Assembly (NCBI RefSeq): GCF_030687145.1
Contig: NZ_CP117460.1
Coordinates: 3,534,001 to 3,598,000, forward strand
Direction of reading: 5' to 3'
Length of the DNA: 64,000 nucleotides
Source of the DNA: Pseudomonas sp. FP1742
GTDB taxonomy: Bacteria; Pseudomonadota; Gammaproteobacteria; Pseudomonadales; Pseudomonadaceae
Under the pieces are notes generated by a model. It worked only from the letters and a program-made list of their open reading frames with translations, was not told where the DNA came from and ran no database searches. Position numbers and translations under genes: made by a program. Within the stretch, counting starts at the first letter, position 1, and each line of letters starts with the position of its first letter. Positions 9,101 through 17,883 of this stretch are shown one piece after another.

Positions 9101-9562
9101 ATGAAAAAGATCTTCCTGCCGTTTTTCATCGCACTGCTGTGCCTGCACGGTTGTGCGGAAATGCCCGCGTACTCCAACGTCGATCCCGCTACGATGGGTG
9201 ACGAGTCGCGTTATACCGTGGTCGAAACCGATACTTATGCGGGCAGGGCCCAGCGTCACTTTGCCGATCTCCAGCCGGACCTGAACATCATAAGGATCAA
9301 CGATGACAAAGTCGGCAACATCCCGTTCTCCACGTACTACTACAAGAACGACTCCCCGCAGCGCGCTGTGTTGAAGCCAGGCATCTATACCATCCAACTG
9401 GAATACCGGCTGCCCCGCTACTTTCTGTTTGCGAATCTGAAGTTCGACGGAAAACCGGGCCAGAAAATAATGGCACGCTCAAAGTACGTGGGCCTCAATC
9501 GGCTTGAAGTATGGCTGGAGGATGCAGCCACCGGTGAGGTAGTGAGTACCCGCGTGCACTGA
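9101..9562 (+). CDS. Small putative lipoprotein
   Basis: A 153-residue protein from the ATG at 9101 (a TTG one codon earlier is possible). MKKIFLPFFIALLCLHGC is a textbook lipoprotein signal with lipobox LHGC. The rest is one soluble domain of about 130 residues, rich in beta-strand-like sequence: IIRINDDKVGN, KPGIYTIQLEY, SKYVGLNRLEVWLEDAATGEVV. This layout is reminiscent of DUF2846-type lipoproteins, but I cannot confirm the family. It is not in an operon with the preceding lipoprotein; 229 bases separate them. Confidence 0.75.
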   Translation: MKKIFLPFFIALLCLHGCAEMPAYSNVDPATMGDESRYTVVETDTYAGRAQRHFADLQPDLNIIRINDDKVGNIPFSTYYYKNDSPQRAVLKPGIYTIQLEYRLPRYFLFANLKFDGKPGQKIMARSKYVGLNRLEVWLEDAATGEVVSTRVH

Positions 9563-9595
9563 CAGAGTCCCACGACAGTTGCGCAAACGCATAGG

Positions 9596-9613
9596 GAGGG
9601 CATCACTGCCCTC
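9596..9613 (+). terminator. Possible hairpin terminator after small lipoprotein
   Basis: GAGGGCA (9596-9602), loop TCAC, and TGCCCTC (9607-9613) form a perfect 7-bp stem 34 bases after the lipoprotein stop. The T-tract is weak (GCTTCAT), so termination is plausible but not certain. Confidence 0.45.
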
Positions 9614-9842
9614 GCTTCATACCCCCCTCATAAAAAAAACCACACACTCCGGCACTTTCTGGTCGCCATTTGCAGGCAGTGAACGACAGCTTTGGGTTGT
9701 GGATCCAACCCCGACCTTTACATCGCCCTGGAAGAGATCGCATCGGCCAACCCAAAACGTACCTTGAGCAAACGCGGCTAGGTACGTTCACGCCGCTATA
9801 GTCGATTCTATTGCCGACCGTACTTCCAGGAGCCTATTCCCA

Positions 9843-10712
9843 GTGTCTGACATGCCGAGCAACTTCGCTTACACAAAACGCTTCAACGCGGTACTCGCCT
9901 ACATTGATGCCAATCTCGAAGGTGACCTGTCGGTGAAGACGTTGAGCCACGTGGCGAACTTTTCGGTGTTTCACTTCCATCGACAATTCAGCGCGTTCGC
10001 AGGAGTGCCTGTCTCACGTTATGTGCAACTGATGCGGCTAAGACGCGCGGCACATCGCCTGGCCGCCCTCGCTGATCACTCGGTACTGGATGCCGCACTC
10101 GGTGCCGGCTTTGAAAGCCCCGAGGCATTTTGCAGGGCGTTCAGGCGGGCGTTCGGCATGACGCCGAGTGCGTTCAGGAAGGAACCGAACTGGCAGGTCT
10201 GGAATGCGGTATTCGCAATCCCTCACTTTTCCAGGACTATCATCATGCAAGTACGAATCGTGGAATTCCCTGAAATCAGGGTCGCAGCGCTTGAGCACTG
10301 CGGACCACCCGGGCTCGTCAATGAGAGCGTGCGCAGGTTCATTGAGTGGCGTATGCAGAGCGGACAGTCGCCGGTGGCATCGAGTCGCACCTTTGGCATT
10401 CCCTATAGCAACCCCGACACGACACCTGCACAAGCATTCCGCTTCGCAATCTGCGGCGAGATTCACGAGGCCGTGGCGTCGAATGAGTTTGGTGTGCACG
10501 AGATCGTCATTCCTGGCGGTCGCTGCGTCGTGGTGCGACATACGGGATCACCGGATCACATCGGCGAAACGATCTACCCGATTTACCGCGACTGGCTTCC
10601 TGCCAGTGGAGAGGAACTTCGTGACCACCCGCTATTCTTCAATTACCTGAGCGTCTACCCCGAGACACCGCAGGATCAATGGCAAACTGATGTGTATGTT
10701 CCGCTGCAATAG
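9843..10712 (+). CDS. AraC-family regulator with GyrI-like effector domain
   Basis: A 289-residue protein from a GTG at 9843, ten bases after AGGAG; ATG 9852 is the alternative. Residues 10-115 hold two AraC helix-turn-helix units (LEGDLSVKTLSHVANFSVFHFHRQF and GFESPEAFCRAFRRAFGMTPSAFRK). Residues 135-289 form a GyrI-like/SOUL-type small-molecule domain beginning MQVRIVEFPEIRVAALEH. This order (AraC then GyrI-like) is that of Rob/SoxS-like and BmrR-related multidrug sensors. Its target is unclear, because the neighbours are lipoproteins and a convergent AraC gene. The stop codon sits in the loop of a hairpin. Confidence 0.9.
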   Translation: MSDMPSNFAYTKRFNAVLAYIDANLEGDLSVKTLSHVANFSVFHFHRQFSAFAGVPVSRYVQLMRLRRAAHRLAALADHSVLDAALGAGFESPEAFCRAFRRAFGMTPSAFRKEPNWQVWNAVFAIPHFSRTIIMQVRIVEFPEIRVAALEHCGPPGLVNESVRRFIEWRMQSGQSPVASSRTFGIPYSNPDTTPAQAFRFAICGEIHEAVASNEFGVHEIVIPGGRCVVVRHTGSPDHIGETIYPIYRDWLPASGEELRDHPLFFNYLSVYPETPQDQWQTDVYVPLQ

Positions 10713-10764
10713 CGGAACAAGCAGCTTTCGCCCCTGACGGACATTGACGAGTGTCCGCTCAGGG
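10698..10764. terminator. Two hairpins between convergent araC-type genes
   Basis: Hairpin 1: GTTCCGCT (10698-10705), loop GCAAT, AGCGGAAC (10711-10718), overlapping the TAG stop of the upstream gene. Hairpin 2: CCCTGA-C-GGACA (10732-10743) pairs with TGTCC-GC-TCAGGG (10752-10764). They lie between convergent genes and probably end both transcripts. No strong T-tract follows either. Confidence 0.5.
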
Positions 10765-10898
10765 TTGCAGCCTTATCGCAACAGGTAACAGTCGATCATG
10801 GTTCGCGCGGCAGAAAAGTACGAGTCTAAGTTTGAAATCTTTACGTTTGCCAGAAGCTTCCGGACTCAGAATTCACGTAGCGGCATGCAAGGAACTTC

Positions 10899-11855
10899 TC
10901 ATGCCGATTGTCTGCGCCAGGTGCCGGGTGACGTGCCGAACTGGCGTTTGAATGCGCGACTGAACGCGGCTTCGGACTCGTAGCCAACTGCAAAGCCGAT
11001 TTGCGCCACATTGCCGCGACCTTCGCGCAGGTGTTGAGCCGCCACGTGCATACGCCAGAGCGTCAGGTATTGCATCGGTGGCTGTCCAACCAATGCCGTG
11101 AATCGCTCCGCGAACACCGAGCGCGACATGCCCACTTCAAGCGCCAGGGCTTCTGCAGTCCAGCCCTCGGTAGGACGAGCATGGAGTAGCGCCAGTGCGC
11201 GCCCGATATGCGGGTCTCGCAACCCCGCCAGCCACCCGCGCCGCTCAGCGGGAAGGCTTGCGACATACTGGCTGACGGCTTCGACGAATAGCAATTCGGA
11301 TAGCTTGGCGATGACCGTTGTCGAGCCCACGCGTCCCGCCGCGATTTCACTCACGGCAAAACGGAATGAGCTTTCGATCCAGGTACCCGAAGCTGTCGCG
11401 CGCAGGTCCAGTTTCAATAAGGATGGCAGCGACGAAAGCAACGGACTGAAGGGTGTTTCTGAGCCGAGGAATCCGCACAATAACTGCGTCACCTCGCCGC
11501 CCCCGCCATACTTGATGTGTGAAATGCCGCCGACTTCTGGCGGCTGTATGACTTCCCTCGCCGGCATGGGCGCAATGCTCAGGTCACTGCCAAAAGAATG
11601 AGCGTCGTTGCGAGGAAGCAGAACGAGTTCGCCTGCCCCCACGTCGAGGGTGGCACCACCGTCTATTCGAATTTGCATGTGCCCCGCGGCGACAAAATGC
11701 GACGCAATGATATGTCGAGGTGCCGCCAGGAACGGTTTGCAATCATCCGCCGAGATTCTGCCGTTGATGCACCAGGGCGCAGTGAGTTCCGCCTCGAGGA
11801 AGACCCCTCCAGACAGCCTGATCACACGCAAGACATCAGAAAGCGCATCCAACAC
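10899..11855 (-). CDS. AraC-family regulator with cupin (AraC_binding/Cupin_6) sensor
   Basis: A 318-residue regulator. The N-terminal 170 residues are a cupin-type sensing domain (WCINGRISADDCKPFL, HMQIRIDGGATLDVGAGELVLLPRNDAHSFG). The C-terminal 100 residues are the AraC DNA-binding domain (TAEALALEVGMSRSVFAERF, then YESEAAFSRAFKRQFGTSPGTWRR). It is divergent from the diiron-protein gene starting at 12031, so that gene is the obvious candidate target. Regulators of this cupin type usually respond to small organic compounds; the ligand here is unknown. Confidence 0.9.
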   Translation of the reverse strand: MLDALSDVLRVIRLSGGVFLEAELTAPWCINGRISADDCKPFLAAPRHIIASHFVAAGHMQIRIDGGATLDVGAGELVLLPRNDAHSFGSDLSIAPMPAREVIQPPEVGGISHIKYGGGGEVTQLLCGFLGSETPFSPLLSSLPSLLKLDLRATASGTWIESSFRFAVSEIAAGRVGSTTVIAKLSELLFVEAVSQYVASLPAERRGWLAGLRDPHIGRALALLHARPTEGWTAEALALEVGMSRSVFAERFTALVGQPPMQYLTLWRMHVAAQHLREGRGNVAQIGFAVGYESEAAFSRAFKRQFGTSPGTWRRQSA

Positions 11856-12030
11856 TTGCCCGTCCTCTTTTCCGGACTCCGGAGCAGGTATTCAGGCGCA
11901 TCGGTCATTCACCGCCTGAACTGCGACGCCTAGATTAGCACCAACGCGGACTCAGAGATCGATGGTCATTGGCTCCGACGTCAACCGTAATTGCCCCGTT
12001 CCAACACGACCAAGGCAGCAGGAGATCTAT

Positions 12031-12984
12031 ATGAACACCGTCGCTACCCTACCCGGCTCAGAGTCGGGCAACGCCGCCCGTTATGCTCAAATGGTCAGAT
12101 CATCGAAAAAAACCGAATGGCAGATTGATCGCGATTTGCTACAGGACCGGAGTTTCGACTTCTCGCGCAAATTCTTGCCCGATGGACTCTCGCAGATCGA
12201 CCGCCTGACCTTTCTCGCCGAGGCCGAGGCACGCCTGCTCAGTCAGATTCAGGGCCGAACCTATGCGTATATCTTTGGCCTGGTCGAGCGCTTTATCAGT
12301 GCCAAAATGCTCGATCAAGGTCGAGCCCATGTATTTGACGACCAGCTCGCACTCGAAGCGCTGGTGCGCTTTTCCAACGACGAGATCAAGCACCAGGAGT
12401 TATTCCGGCGCATGGAGACGATGATGGGTTCGCAATTGCCAGCGGGATATCGTCAAGTTGCCGATCCAAACGATGTGGCACGTGCGGTACTTGCTGCCAG
12501 CACTTGGTCGGTACTGGCGCTGACCTGTCATATCGAGCTGTTTGTTCAGGCGCACTACACACAAAGCATCGCACCGCGCGAGGAGTTGTGCCCCCTATTC
12601 AAGGATGTCTTCAAATTTCACTGGAAGGATGAAAGCCGGCACGTGGTACTCGATGAACTGGAGTGGAAGGCGGAGCATGCGAAACTGTCGCCAGCCGAGT
12701 GCGACCAGGCAGTGAACGATCTGATTGCGCTGGTGGCGGCCGTAGATGCAATCCTGCAGGCACAATCGGCATCCGATGCCGACTACTTTATTAGAAGTGT
12801 CTCAAGACCGTTCAGTGTCGATGAGACAGCGCAAATCCATGCCTGCGTGCTGAGCGCCTATCGCTGGCAGTACATTATCTCGGGCGTGCAGCATCCACAC
12901 TTTGGCCGGCTGCTGACGCGCATGACAACGCCAGCACAGATGTCCAGGATTCAGACCGCACTGGCCCCCATCATGAGCAATTGA
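12031..12984 (+). CDS. AurF-like ferritin-fold diiron protein
   Basis: A 317-residue protein from the ATG at 12031, with CAGGAG just upstream; an in-frame ATG at 11962 is rejected. It shows the double diiron motif E-x31-DExxH twice: E86 with DEIKH (E118, H121), and E169 with DESRH (E201, H204). This spacing is that of AurF/CmlI-type N-oxygenases and related ferritin-like oxidases rather than R2 or bacterioferritin. A cytoplasmic oxygenase is therefore likely, using O2 on an unknown substrate, perhaps an arylamine. It is monocistronic and divergent from the cupin-AraC gene. Confidence 0.78.
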   Translation: MNTVATLPGSESGNAARYAQMVRSSKKTEWQIDRDLLQDRSFDFSRKFLPDGLSQIDRLTFLAEAEARLLSQIQGRTYAYIFGLVERFISAKMLDQGRAHVFDDQLALEALVRFSNDEIKHQELFRRMETMMGSQLPAGYRQVADPNDVARAVLAASTWSVLALTCHIELFVQAHYTQSIAPREELCPLFKDVFKFHWKDESRHVVLDELEWKAEHAKLSPAECDQAVNDLIALVAAVDAILQAQSASDADYFIRSVSRPFSVDETAQIHACVLSAYRWQYIISGVQHPHFGRLLTRMTTPAQMSRIQTALAPIMSN

Positions 12985-12992
12985 TCGACAGC

Positions 12993-13021
12993 GCGCGACC
13001 GACCGTTTGTCGGCCGCGCGG
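12993..13021 (+). terminator. GC-rich hairpin after diiron gene
   Basis: A stem of the form GCGCGcGaCCGAC / GTCGGcCGCGC with loop CGTTT starts about ten bases after the stop codon. It has interrupted pairing and no T-tract. It is a possible terminator for the diiron gene. Confidence 0.4.
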
Positions 13022-13205
13022 CTGTGAACGCGACGGGTAGAAACGGCCAAGCGCGGCCTTTCAGGTAATGTGGGAGATGGCCTGAAAAAGCTGTGGGCCT
13101 GGGGGCAACAAACGGTGGCCGCAACGGTCCAACGCGCGGTTGAACACCAGGTGCGAGCTACCAGAAGCATCACCTGCCGACCGCCACTACCTCTGGGAGA
13201 ACCAA

Positions 13206-13847
13206 GTGTCCGCTGTCTTTTTGCGTCAAATGTTCCGGTTATCGGTACTGCTCTTTTCCGTTGGCACTTCGTTCTCTGTTTACGCCTGCCCAAAAGGGCA
13301 GTACGAAGTCTGCGTGGTCACTTGTTTTTGTGCTCCAGGCTCCAAAGAGGAAATGGGGCCGATTTTTGAAAACATGAGCCAAATGGCTTCCACTGGATTA
13401 CAGAGTTGGATCGTGCAATCGCGCAACACCGCGGCAACTGGCGATATTCGGACAATCCCGCTAAATATCCGAGCCCAACTCGAACCCTACTATGACATTC
13501 AAGTGCTTGATTCGGCTCGCTACAAGGTGGGCGATGATGTGGAGCTGAACGCCGCGAACACCATGCTGCAGAACCCCGATGTCACTGCAGTCACCCTGAT
13601 AGACATCATCGTCTTTCGCAGTGCCGATGATGCACTTAACAATGTCGCGCTGTGGGCGCATGAATTGAAGCATGTGCAGCAGTACCAGCAATGGGGGGTT
13701 CGGGAGTTTTCCACTCGCTATACCCGTGATTACACAGCCGTCGAGGCGCCTGCGTACGAGATTCAAACCAAGGTAGCCAGAGCGCTAAGAGCCAGCGTGG
13801 CCCAGTCAGAACCTCCTCGACATCCCACTTCCAACGTTATGCACTAA
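13206..13847 (+). CDS. Secreted HExxH-motif protein (DUF4157-like), copy 2
   Basis: A 213-residue protein from a GTG at 13206, six bases after GGGAG; ATG 13230 is the alternative. The signal peptide runs to about FSVYA. The mature part starts CPKGQYEVCVVTCFCAPG, the same CPxGxxxVCxxxCxCxP pattern as the copy at 6534-7118. It carries WAHELKHVQQ (zincin HExxH) and VEAPAYEIQ at equivalent places. Overall similarity is high from IPxxIRxQL to the end, and the tail is longer by about 15 residues. The two copies flank a 6-kb accessory block in opposite orientation. The activity is predicted, not shown. Confidence 0.75.
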   Translation: MSAVFLRQMFRLSVLLFSVGTSFSVYACPKGQYEVCVVTCFCAPGSKEEMGPIFENMSQMASTGLQSWIVQSRNTAATGDIRTIPLNIRAQLEPYYDIQVLDSARYKVGDDVELNAANTMLQNPDVTAVTLIDIIVFRSADDALNNVALWAHELKHVQQYQQWGVREFSTRYTRDYTAVEAPAYEIQTKVARALRASVAQSEPPRHPTSNVMH

Positions 13848-14085
13848 GTACGCACCACAGGAATCTGGCCCAACAGCTTAAGCTGATACCATTCAAGAAC
13901 TTACAAACCGAGTTAAAAACATAAATCGTCGTAAAAATAAAGCAGTTATTAAAGGCGGCTATTTAGCTGCCTTGCCACTTCATTGAGCATGGCTTGCGAG
14001 TGATCGACTGACTCACGGCATTGCCCCACAAGCCCTCAAATCTGAAATGGCTTTTAATTTCTGTGCCTACTTCTCTTCTCAAAAA

Positions 14086-14463
14086 TCATCGATTTTTTAA
14101 AATTATACCCCCCATGTATTGATTTAAATCTCGCAGATCATTAATCCTCCAAGCGTACGGCGATAGCTTTACACCATTCTCACGCAAAGTTTTTGGAATC
14201 AAGCCTCCATTTGGACGAAGTATTATCGACGATACAATTACGCCCGGATAATCATTTAATCGTTTTTTGAAAGCGGATGTTGTTAGATCAGGTGTAGGAG
14301 GATTGCTTTTATTAGCCAATGGCCCTGTTGCTTTGAGATCTACACCGTGGCACATGGTGCATCGCTGTAAATAAAGATTTTTTCCATTAACATTATCCGC
14401 GAAGGATAGTGATGCTTGAATTAGCGATAAAATTCCTAGCGAAGCAATGAATAATATCTTCAT
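14086..14463 (-). CDS. Small exported c-type cytochrome
   Basis: A 125-residue protein from the ATG at 14463, preceded by AAGGA; the longer frame to 14700 is rejected. The signal peptide is MKILFIASLGILSLIQASLS. The mature protein has one haem site, CTMCHG near residue 37, and a likely distal ligand methionine in the C-terminal YMGGIIL. It would be a periplasmic electron carrier of the class I cytochrome c type. The DNA is clearly less GC-rich than its surroundings and no partner oxidase or dehydrogenase is adjacent, which hints at transfer. It was probably once attached to a dehydrogenase operon. Confidence 0.8.
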   Translation of the reverse strand: MKILFIASLGILSLIQASLSFADNVNGKNLYLQRCTMCHGVDLKATGPLANKSNPPTPDLTTSAFKKRLNDYPGVIVSSIILRPNGGLIPKTLRENGVKLSPYAWRINDLRDLNQYMGGIILKNR

Positions 14464-14720
14464 TGTTCTTATCTTCCTTGATGGGGTCAGCGTCGACTGG
14501 ACACGATTTGGCGCGGGAAAGATATCAGCTATCGTGTCGGCACACACTGTCATTTCTGATGCCCATTGAATCAACTCGTTTTCCAGGCGCATCCCGCTGA
14601 CCGCTGCTGGCCGAAAACCGCCATCCGTGAACCGCCGCAGTCGGCCCAAAGTTGATTTTCTGGTCCGAGCATCAAAATCCGAAGTTCTACCGAAAACCAC
14701 GCTTTGAATGAGCCGCCCTT

Positions 14721-15308
14721 CTACACCGCCTCGCTCTCATCGACCGGCAACGAAGCAATCATCTCAGCGCGGCACACCTCAAGGATCTCGTCCGCCAACG
14801 CGGAATCATCCGGGCAGGCGCGCGACAAAATAATCGCGCCGACAGCACGAGACAACAGGTCGATCATTTTCCTTCTCCCCTCACCCGGCGCGGCATCTGT
14901 CCCTGTCGGATATTTGTCCCCGAGGGTTTGCAGGATGTGCTCGATCCCTTCGGCAAACGTCGCTTTCACATCGTCCGATTGGCGCGCCGCGTCGCCGCAC
15001 AACGCGGCCATGGTGCAACCGCTGCCACGTCCGTCCCGATGTTCTCGGGTCACATAGACGTTGATGAAGCCCGGAACATCGAGCGCTTGGGCGCCTGTCA
15101 GCGATTTGGCAAGACTGCAGGCCGAGGCTTCGGCCATCAGGTCGGCCTTCGACCCGAAGTGCTTGTAGAAGCCTCCGTGGGTGAAACCGGCAGCCGCCAT
15201 GAGGTCCGCCACACCGACGCCGTCAAAACCGCGCTCACGGAATAGCTCAGAGGCCGTCTCGACGATGTGCTCTCGATTGGCCTGCGCCTGGGCCTTGGTC
15301 ACTCTCAC
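14721..15308 (-). CDS. TetR-family repressor
   Basis: A 195-residue TetR regulator from a GTG at 15308, eight bases after GAGG; other in-frame starts lie at 15314 (TTG) and 15302 (GTG). Its HTH covers residues 10-50 (HIVETASELFRERGFDGVGV, then AAAGFTHGGFYKHFGSKADL). The ligand domain contains a CTMAALCGDAAR segment, whose cysteine could be redox- or electrophile-sensing. It is divergent from an Old Yellow Enzyme gene 149 bases away, the arrangement of NemR/nemA. A NemR-like role (derepression by electrophiles) is inferred. Confidence 0.88.
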   Translation of the reverse strand: MRVTKAQAQANREHIVETASELFRERGFDGVGVADLMAAAGFTHGGFYKHFGSKADLMAEASACSLAKSLTGAQALDVPGFINVYVTREHRDGRGSGCTMAALCGDAARQSDDVKATFAEGIEHILQTLGDKYPTGTDAAPGEGRRKMIDLLSRAVGAIILSRACPDDSALADEILEVCRAEMIASLPVDESEAV

Positions 15309-15457
15309 GTGCAATACCTCGTGTCCGCTGGGAAATCATGCGCCCAATAATACATAGATGCTGGTCATAATCAAAACCGTTGACAGTTTAGATTTCGATC
15401 ATCATCCTAATTGCACGCACAACCGACCTCCATCAACGGGCACGGAAGAAATATCAG

Positions 15458-16558
15458 ATGACCGACCAGAATCTGTTCACCCCTTACACGCTTGGCGCCC
15501 TCACTCTGTCGAACCGTGTTGTCCTCGCGCCGCTGACGCGCAACCGCGCAGGCGAAGGCTTTGTACCCAGCGAGTTCGCGGCCACCTATTACAGCCAACG
15601 CGCTAGCGCAGGCTTGCTGATCAGTGAAGCCACGCAGATTTCCCAACAGGGCCAGGGCTATCAGGACACCCCCGGGATCTACACGCAGGCGCAGATAGAT
15701 GGCTGGCGCACAGTGACCGATGCCGTCCACACCAAGGGCGGAAAAATCTTCCTGCAACTGTGGCATGTCGGTCGTGTGTCGCACGTTGATCTGCAAGAAA
15801 ACGGCGCCGCTCCCGTGGCCCCTTCTGCGCTGCGCGCCGCCACCAAAGTGTTCGTCAACAACCGCTTTGAAGATGCCTCCGAGCCGCGCGCACTGGACAT
15901 CAGCGAACTTCCGGGGATCGTCTCCGATTTCCGCCAGGCCGCGGCAAACGCTATTGCCGCCGGGTTCGATGGCGTAGAAATTCACGGCGCGAATGGCTAT
16001 TTGCTGGATCAATTCCTCAAGGACAGCGCCAACTTGCGCACCGATGCGTACGGCGGTTCGATCGAAAATCGTGCGCGTCTATTGCTCGAAGTGACGACGG
16101 CCGTCATCAAGGAAATCGGCGCGGATCGCACCGGTGTGCGCTTGTCGCCGGTGTCGCCGGCCAATGGCGTTTCCAGCAGTGATCCGCAGGCGCAATTCAA
16201 TTACGTGATCGATCAACTCGACGCCCTCGGCGTCGTTTATCTGCACATGGTCGAAGGCGCGACCGGCGGCCCGCGTGACGTGGCGCCATTCGATTTCGGT
16301 GCCCTGCGCCAGCGCTTCAAACATACCTACATCGCCAACAACGGCTATGACCTGGACCTGGCGACTTCGCGGCTCGCCGAAGACCAGGCTGATCTGATCG
16401 CATTTGGTCGCCCGTTCATCGGCAATCCGGATCTGGTGGAGCGCTTCAAACGTGGCGCGCCGTTGTCCGCGTTCAATCCCGCCACCCTCTATGGCGGCGG
16501 TGCGGCTGGCTACATCGACTACCCGACGCTGGCTGAATCGAGCGCTATCGCAAGCTGA
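15458..16558 (+). CDS. Old Yellow Enzyme family alkene reductase (NemA-like)
   Basis: A 366-residue FMN enzyme with the complete OYE TIM barrel. Landmarks are LAPLTRNRA near residue 24, QLWHVGR near 100, EIHGANGYLLDQF with H176 and N179 as the substrate-anion pair, and DAYGGSIENR near 197. Family members reduce activated C=C bonds, quinones and nitro-esters with NAD(P)H. The gene is divergent from a TetR repressor and is followed 52 bases on by an SDR, so it probably heads an electrophile-response operon. Confidence 0.93.
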   Translation: MTDQNLFTPYTLGALTLSNRVVLAPLTRNRAGEGFVPSEFAATYYSQRASAGLLISEATQISQQGQGYQDTPGIYTQAQIDGWRTVTDAVHTKGGKIFLQLWHVGRVSHVDLQENGAAPVAPSALRAATKVFVNNRFEDASEPRALDISELPGIVSDFRQAAANAIAAGFDGVEIHGANGYLLDQFLKDSANLRTDAYGGSIENRARLLLEVTTAVIKEIGADRTGVRLSPVSPANGVSSSDPQAQFNYVIDQLDALGVVYLHMVEGATGGPRDVAPFDFGALRQRFKHTYIANNGYDLDLATSRLAEDQADLIAFGRPFIGNPDLVERFKRGAPLSAFNPATLYGGGAAGYIDYPTLAESSAIAS

Positions 16559-16610
16559 GCCATCAGTGATCGCGCTTTCTGTTTCTCACATCCTGAAAGA
16601 GAGATACCCC

Positions 16611-17396
16611 ATGAGCACTCGCCCTACTGTTCTCATCACTGGCGCCTCCACCGGTATTGGCGCCGTCTACGCCGAGCGCTTCGCGCAACGCGGCCATGAT
16701 CTCGTACTGGTTGCCCGCGACCAGGCACGCCTGGACGCACTTGCAGCCCGGCTGCGCAGCGAACACGACATCGCCATCGATGTCATTCCGGCGGACCTGA
16801 CCCAACTCGGCGATCTGACAACCGTTGAAGCCCGCCTGCGCGACGACGCCCGTATCGGCATCCTCGTCAATAACGCCGGCGCCGCGCTGTCCGGTAATTT
16901 CATCGACCAAAGCACCGACAGCGTTGCGCAACTGGTCGCCCTCAACACCACGGCGCTGGTGCGGCTCGCCAGCGCCATCGCCCCACGCCTGGCCAAGGCA
17001 GGCGACGGCGCGATCATCAACATCGGTTCGGTGGTGGGTCTGGCGCCAGAGTTCGGTATGACGGTCTACGGTGCGACCAAGGCGTTCGTGCTGTTCCTTT
17101 CCCAGGGCCTGAGCCTGGAACTTTCGCCTCAGGGCGTCTACGTGCAGGCCGTGCTGCCCGCCGCCACCCGCACGGAGATCTGGGATCGCTCCGGCGTCGA
17201 CATCAACACCTTGAGCGAAATCATGGAAGTGGGTGATCTGGTGGATGCCGCACTGGTCGGCTTTGATCGTCGTGAACCGGTGACCATCCCGCCGCTGCAC
17301 GAAGCTGAACGCTGGGATGGCCTGCAGACCGCACGTCAGGGACTGCTGCAGCAAATCCGCCAGTCTGCGGTTGCCCAGCGCTACCAAACCCAATAG
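16611..17396 (+). CDS. Short-chain dehydrogenase/reductase
   Basis: A 261-residue classical SDR from the ATG at 16611, preceded by AAGAGAG; a 69-codon longer frame overlapping the reductase is rejected. It has the nucleotide motif TGASTGIG at residues 9-16, the NNAG motif, a serine in NIGSVVG and the catalytic YGATK. It lies in the same direction as the OYE gene and probably shares its mRNA. A reductase or dehydrogenase of small carbonyl compounds is expected; the substrate is unknown. Confidence 0.88.
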   Translation: MSTRPTVLITGASTGIGAVYAERFAQRGHDLVLVARDQARLDALAARLRSEHDIAIDVIPADLTQLGDLTTVEARLRDDARIGILVNNAGAALSGNFIDQSTDSVAQLVALNTTALVRLASAIAPRLAKAGDGAIINIGSVVGLAPEFGMTVYGATKAFVLFLSQGLSLELSPQGVYVQAVLPAATRTEIWDRSGVDINTLSEIMEVGDLVDAALVGFDRREPVTIPPLHEAERWDGLQTARQGLLQQIRQSAVAQRYQTQ

Positions 17397-17422
17397 TGAT
17401 CTTTTGGTAGCGAGCACCCGCT

Positions 17423-17464
17423 CCGGATTCGATGCAGGCAGGCAAGGCACTGCATCGAATCCGG
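17423..17464. repeat. 15-bp perfect inverted repeat
   Basis: CCGGATTCGATGCAG (17423-17437) and CTGCATCGAATCCGG (17450-17464) are exact reverse complements around a 12-base loop. The structure lies 26 bases after the SDR stop and directly before the beheaded hydrolase. It could terminate the SDR message or mark the junction of the deletion that removed the hydrolase N-terminus. No T-tract follows. Confidence 0.65.
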
Positions 17465-17815
17465 CCCGCTGTTCGGAGTAGAAATGAATCCGCCTCACAG
17501 TATTTGCAACGCCTGAAAGAACGCAAAAAAAATCGGGACAAAGGCCCAACGCCCAGCGCTTTTCTCCGGCAATTGAAAGCCATCACCGCGTGGGGCAAAC
17601 AGGCGCCCCAAAACCTCGGGCGCTTGCGGACACCGACGCTGATCGTCAACGGCGACAACGACAACGACATCATGGTGTCCAGCGTTAACTCGACTGCGCT
17701 GGCCAACCGCATCCCCAACGCACAATTGGTTATTTATGAAGACGCCGGGCACGGCGGCATTTTCCAGCACTACATTGACTTCGTGACCAAGGCACGGGCG
17801 TTCCTTGATGCCTGA
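17432..17815 (+). pseudogene. C-terminal remnant of an alpha/beta hydrolase
   Basis: The frame is open for 127 codons, but recognisable homology begins only near base 17486 (ASQYLQRLKERKKNRDKGPT). It then continues through the late hydrolase strands TPTLIVNGDNDNDIMV and YEDAGHGGIFQHYIDFV, which supply the acid (aspartate) and catalytic histidine. The nucleophile-elbow GxSxG and the first 130-150 residues of a normal 270-residue enzyme are absent. The upstream junction falls at a 15-bp inverted repeat. It is probably non-functional. Confidence 0.7.
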
Positions 17816-17883
17816 CAACGCGGCGCCTCAACGCCGCAAACGCTCCGCCCACCCTCATTCCAACCGACAAGAGCCGCACCACG

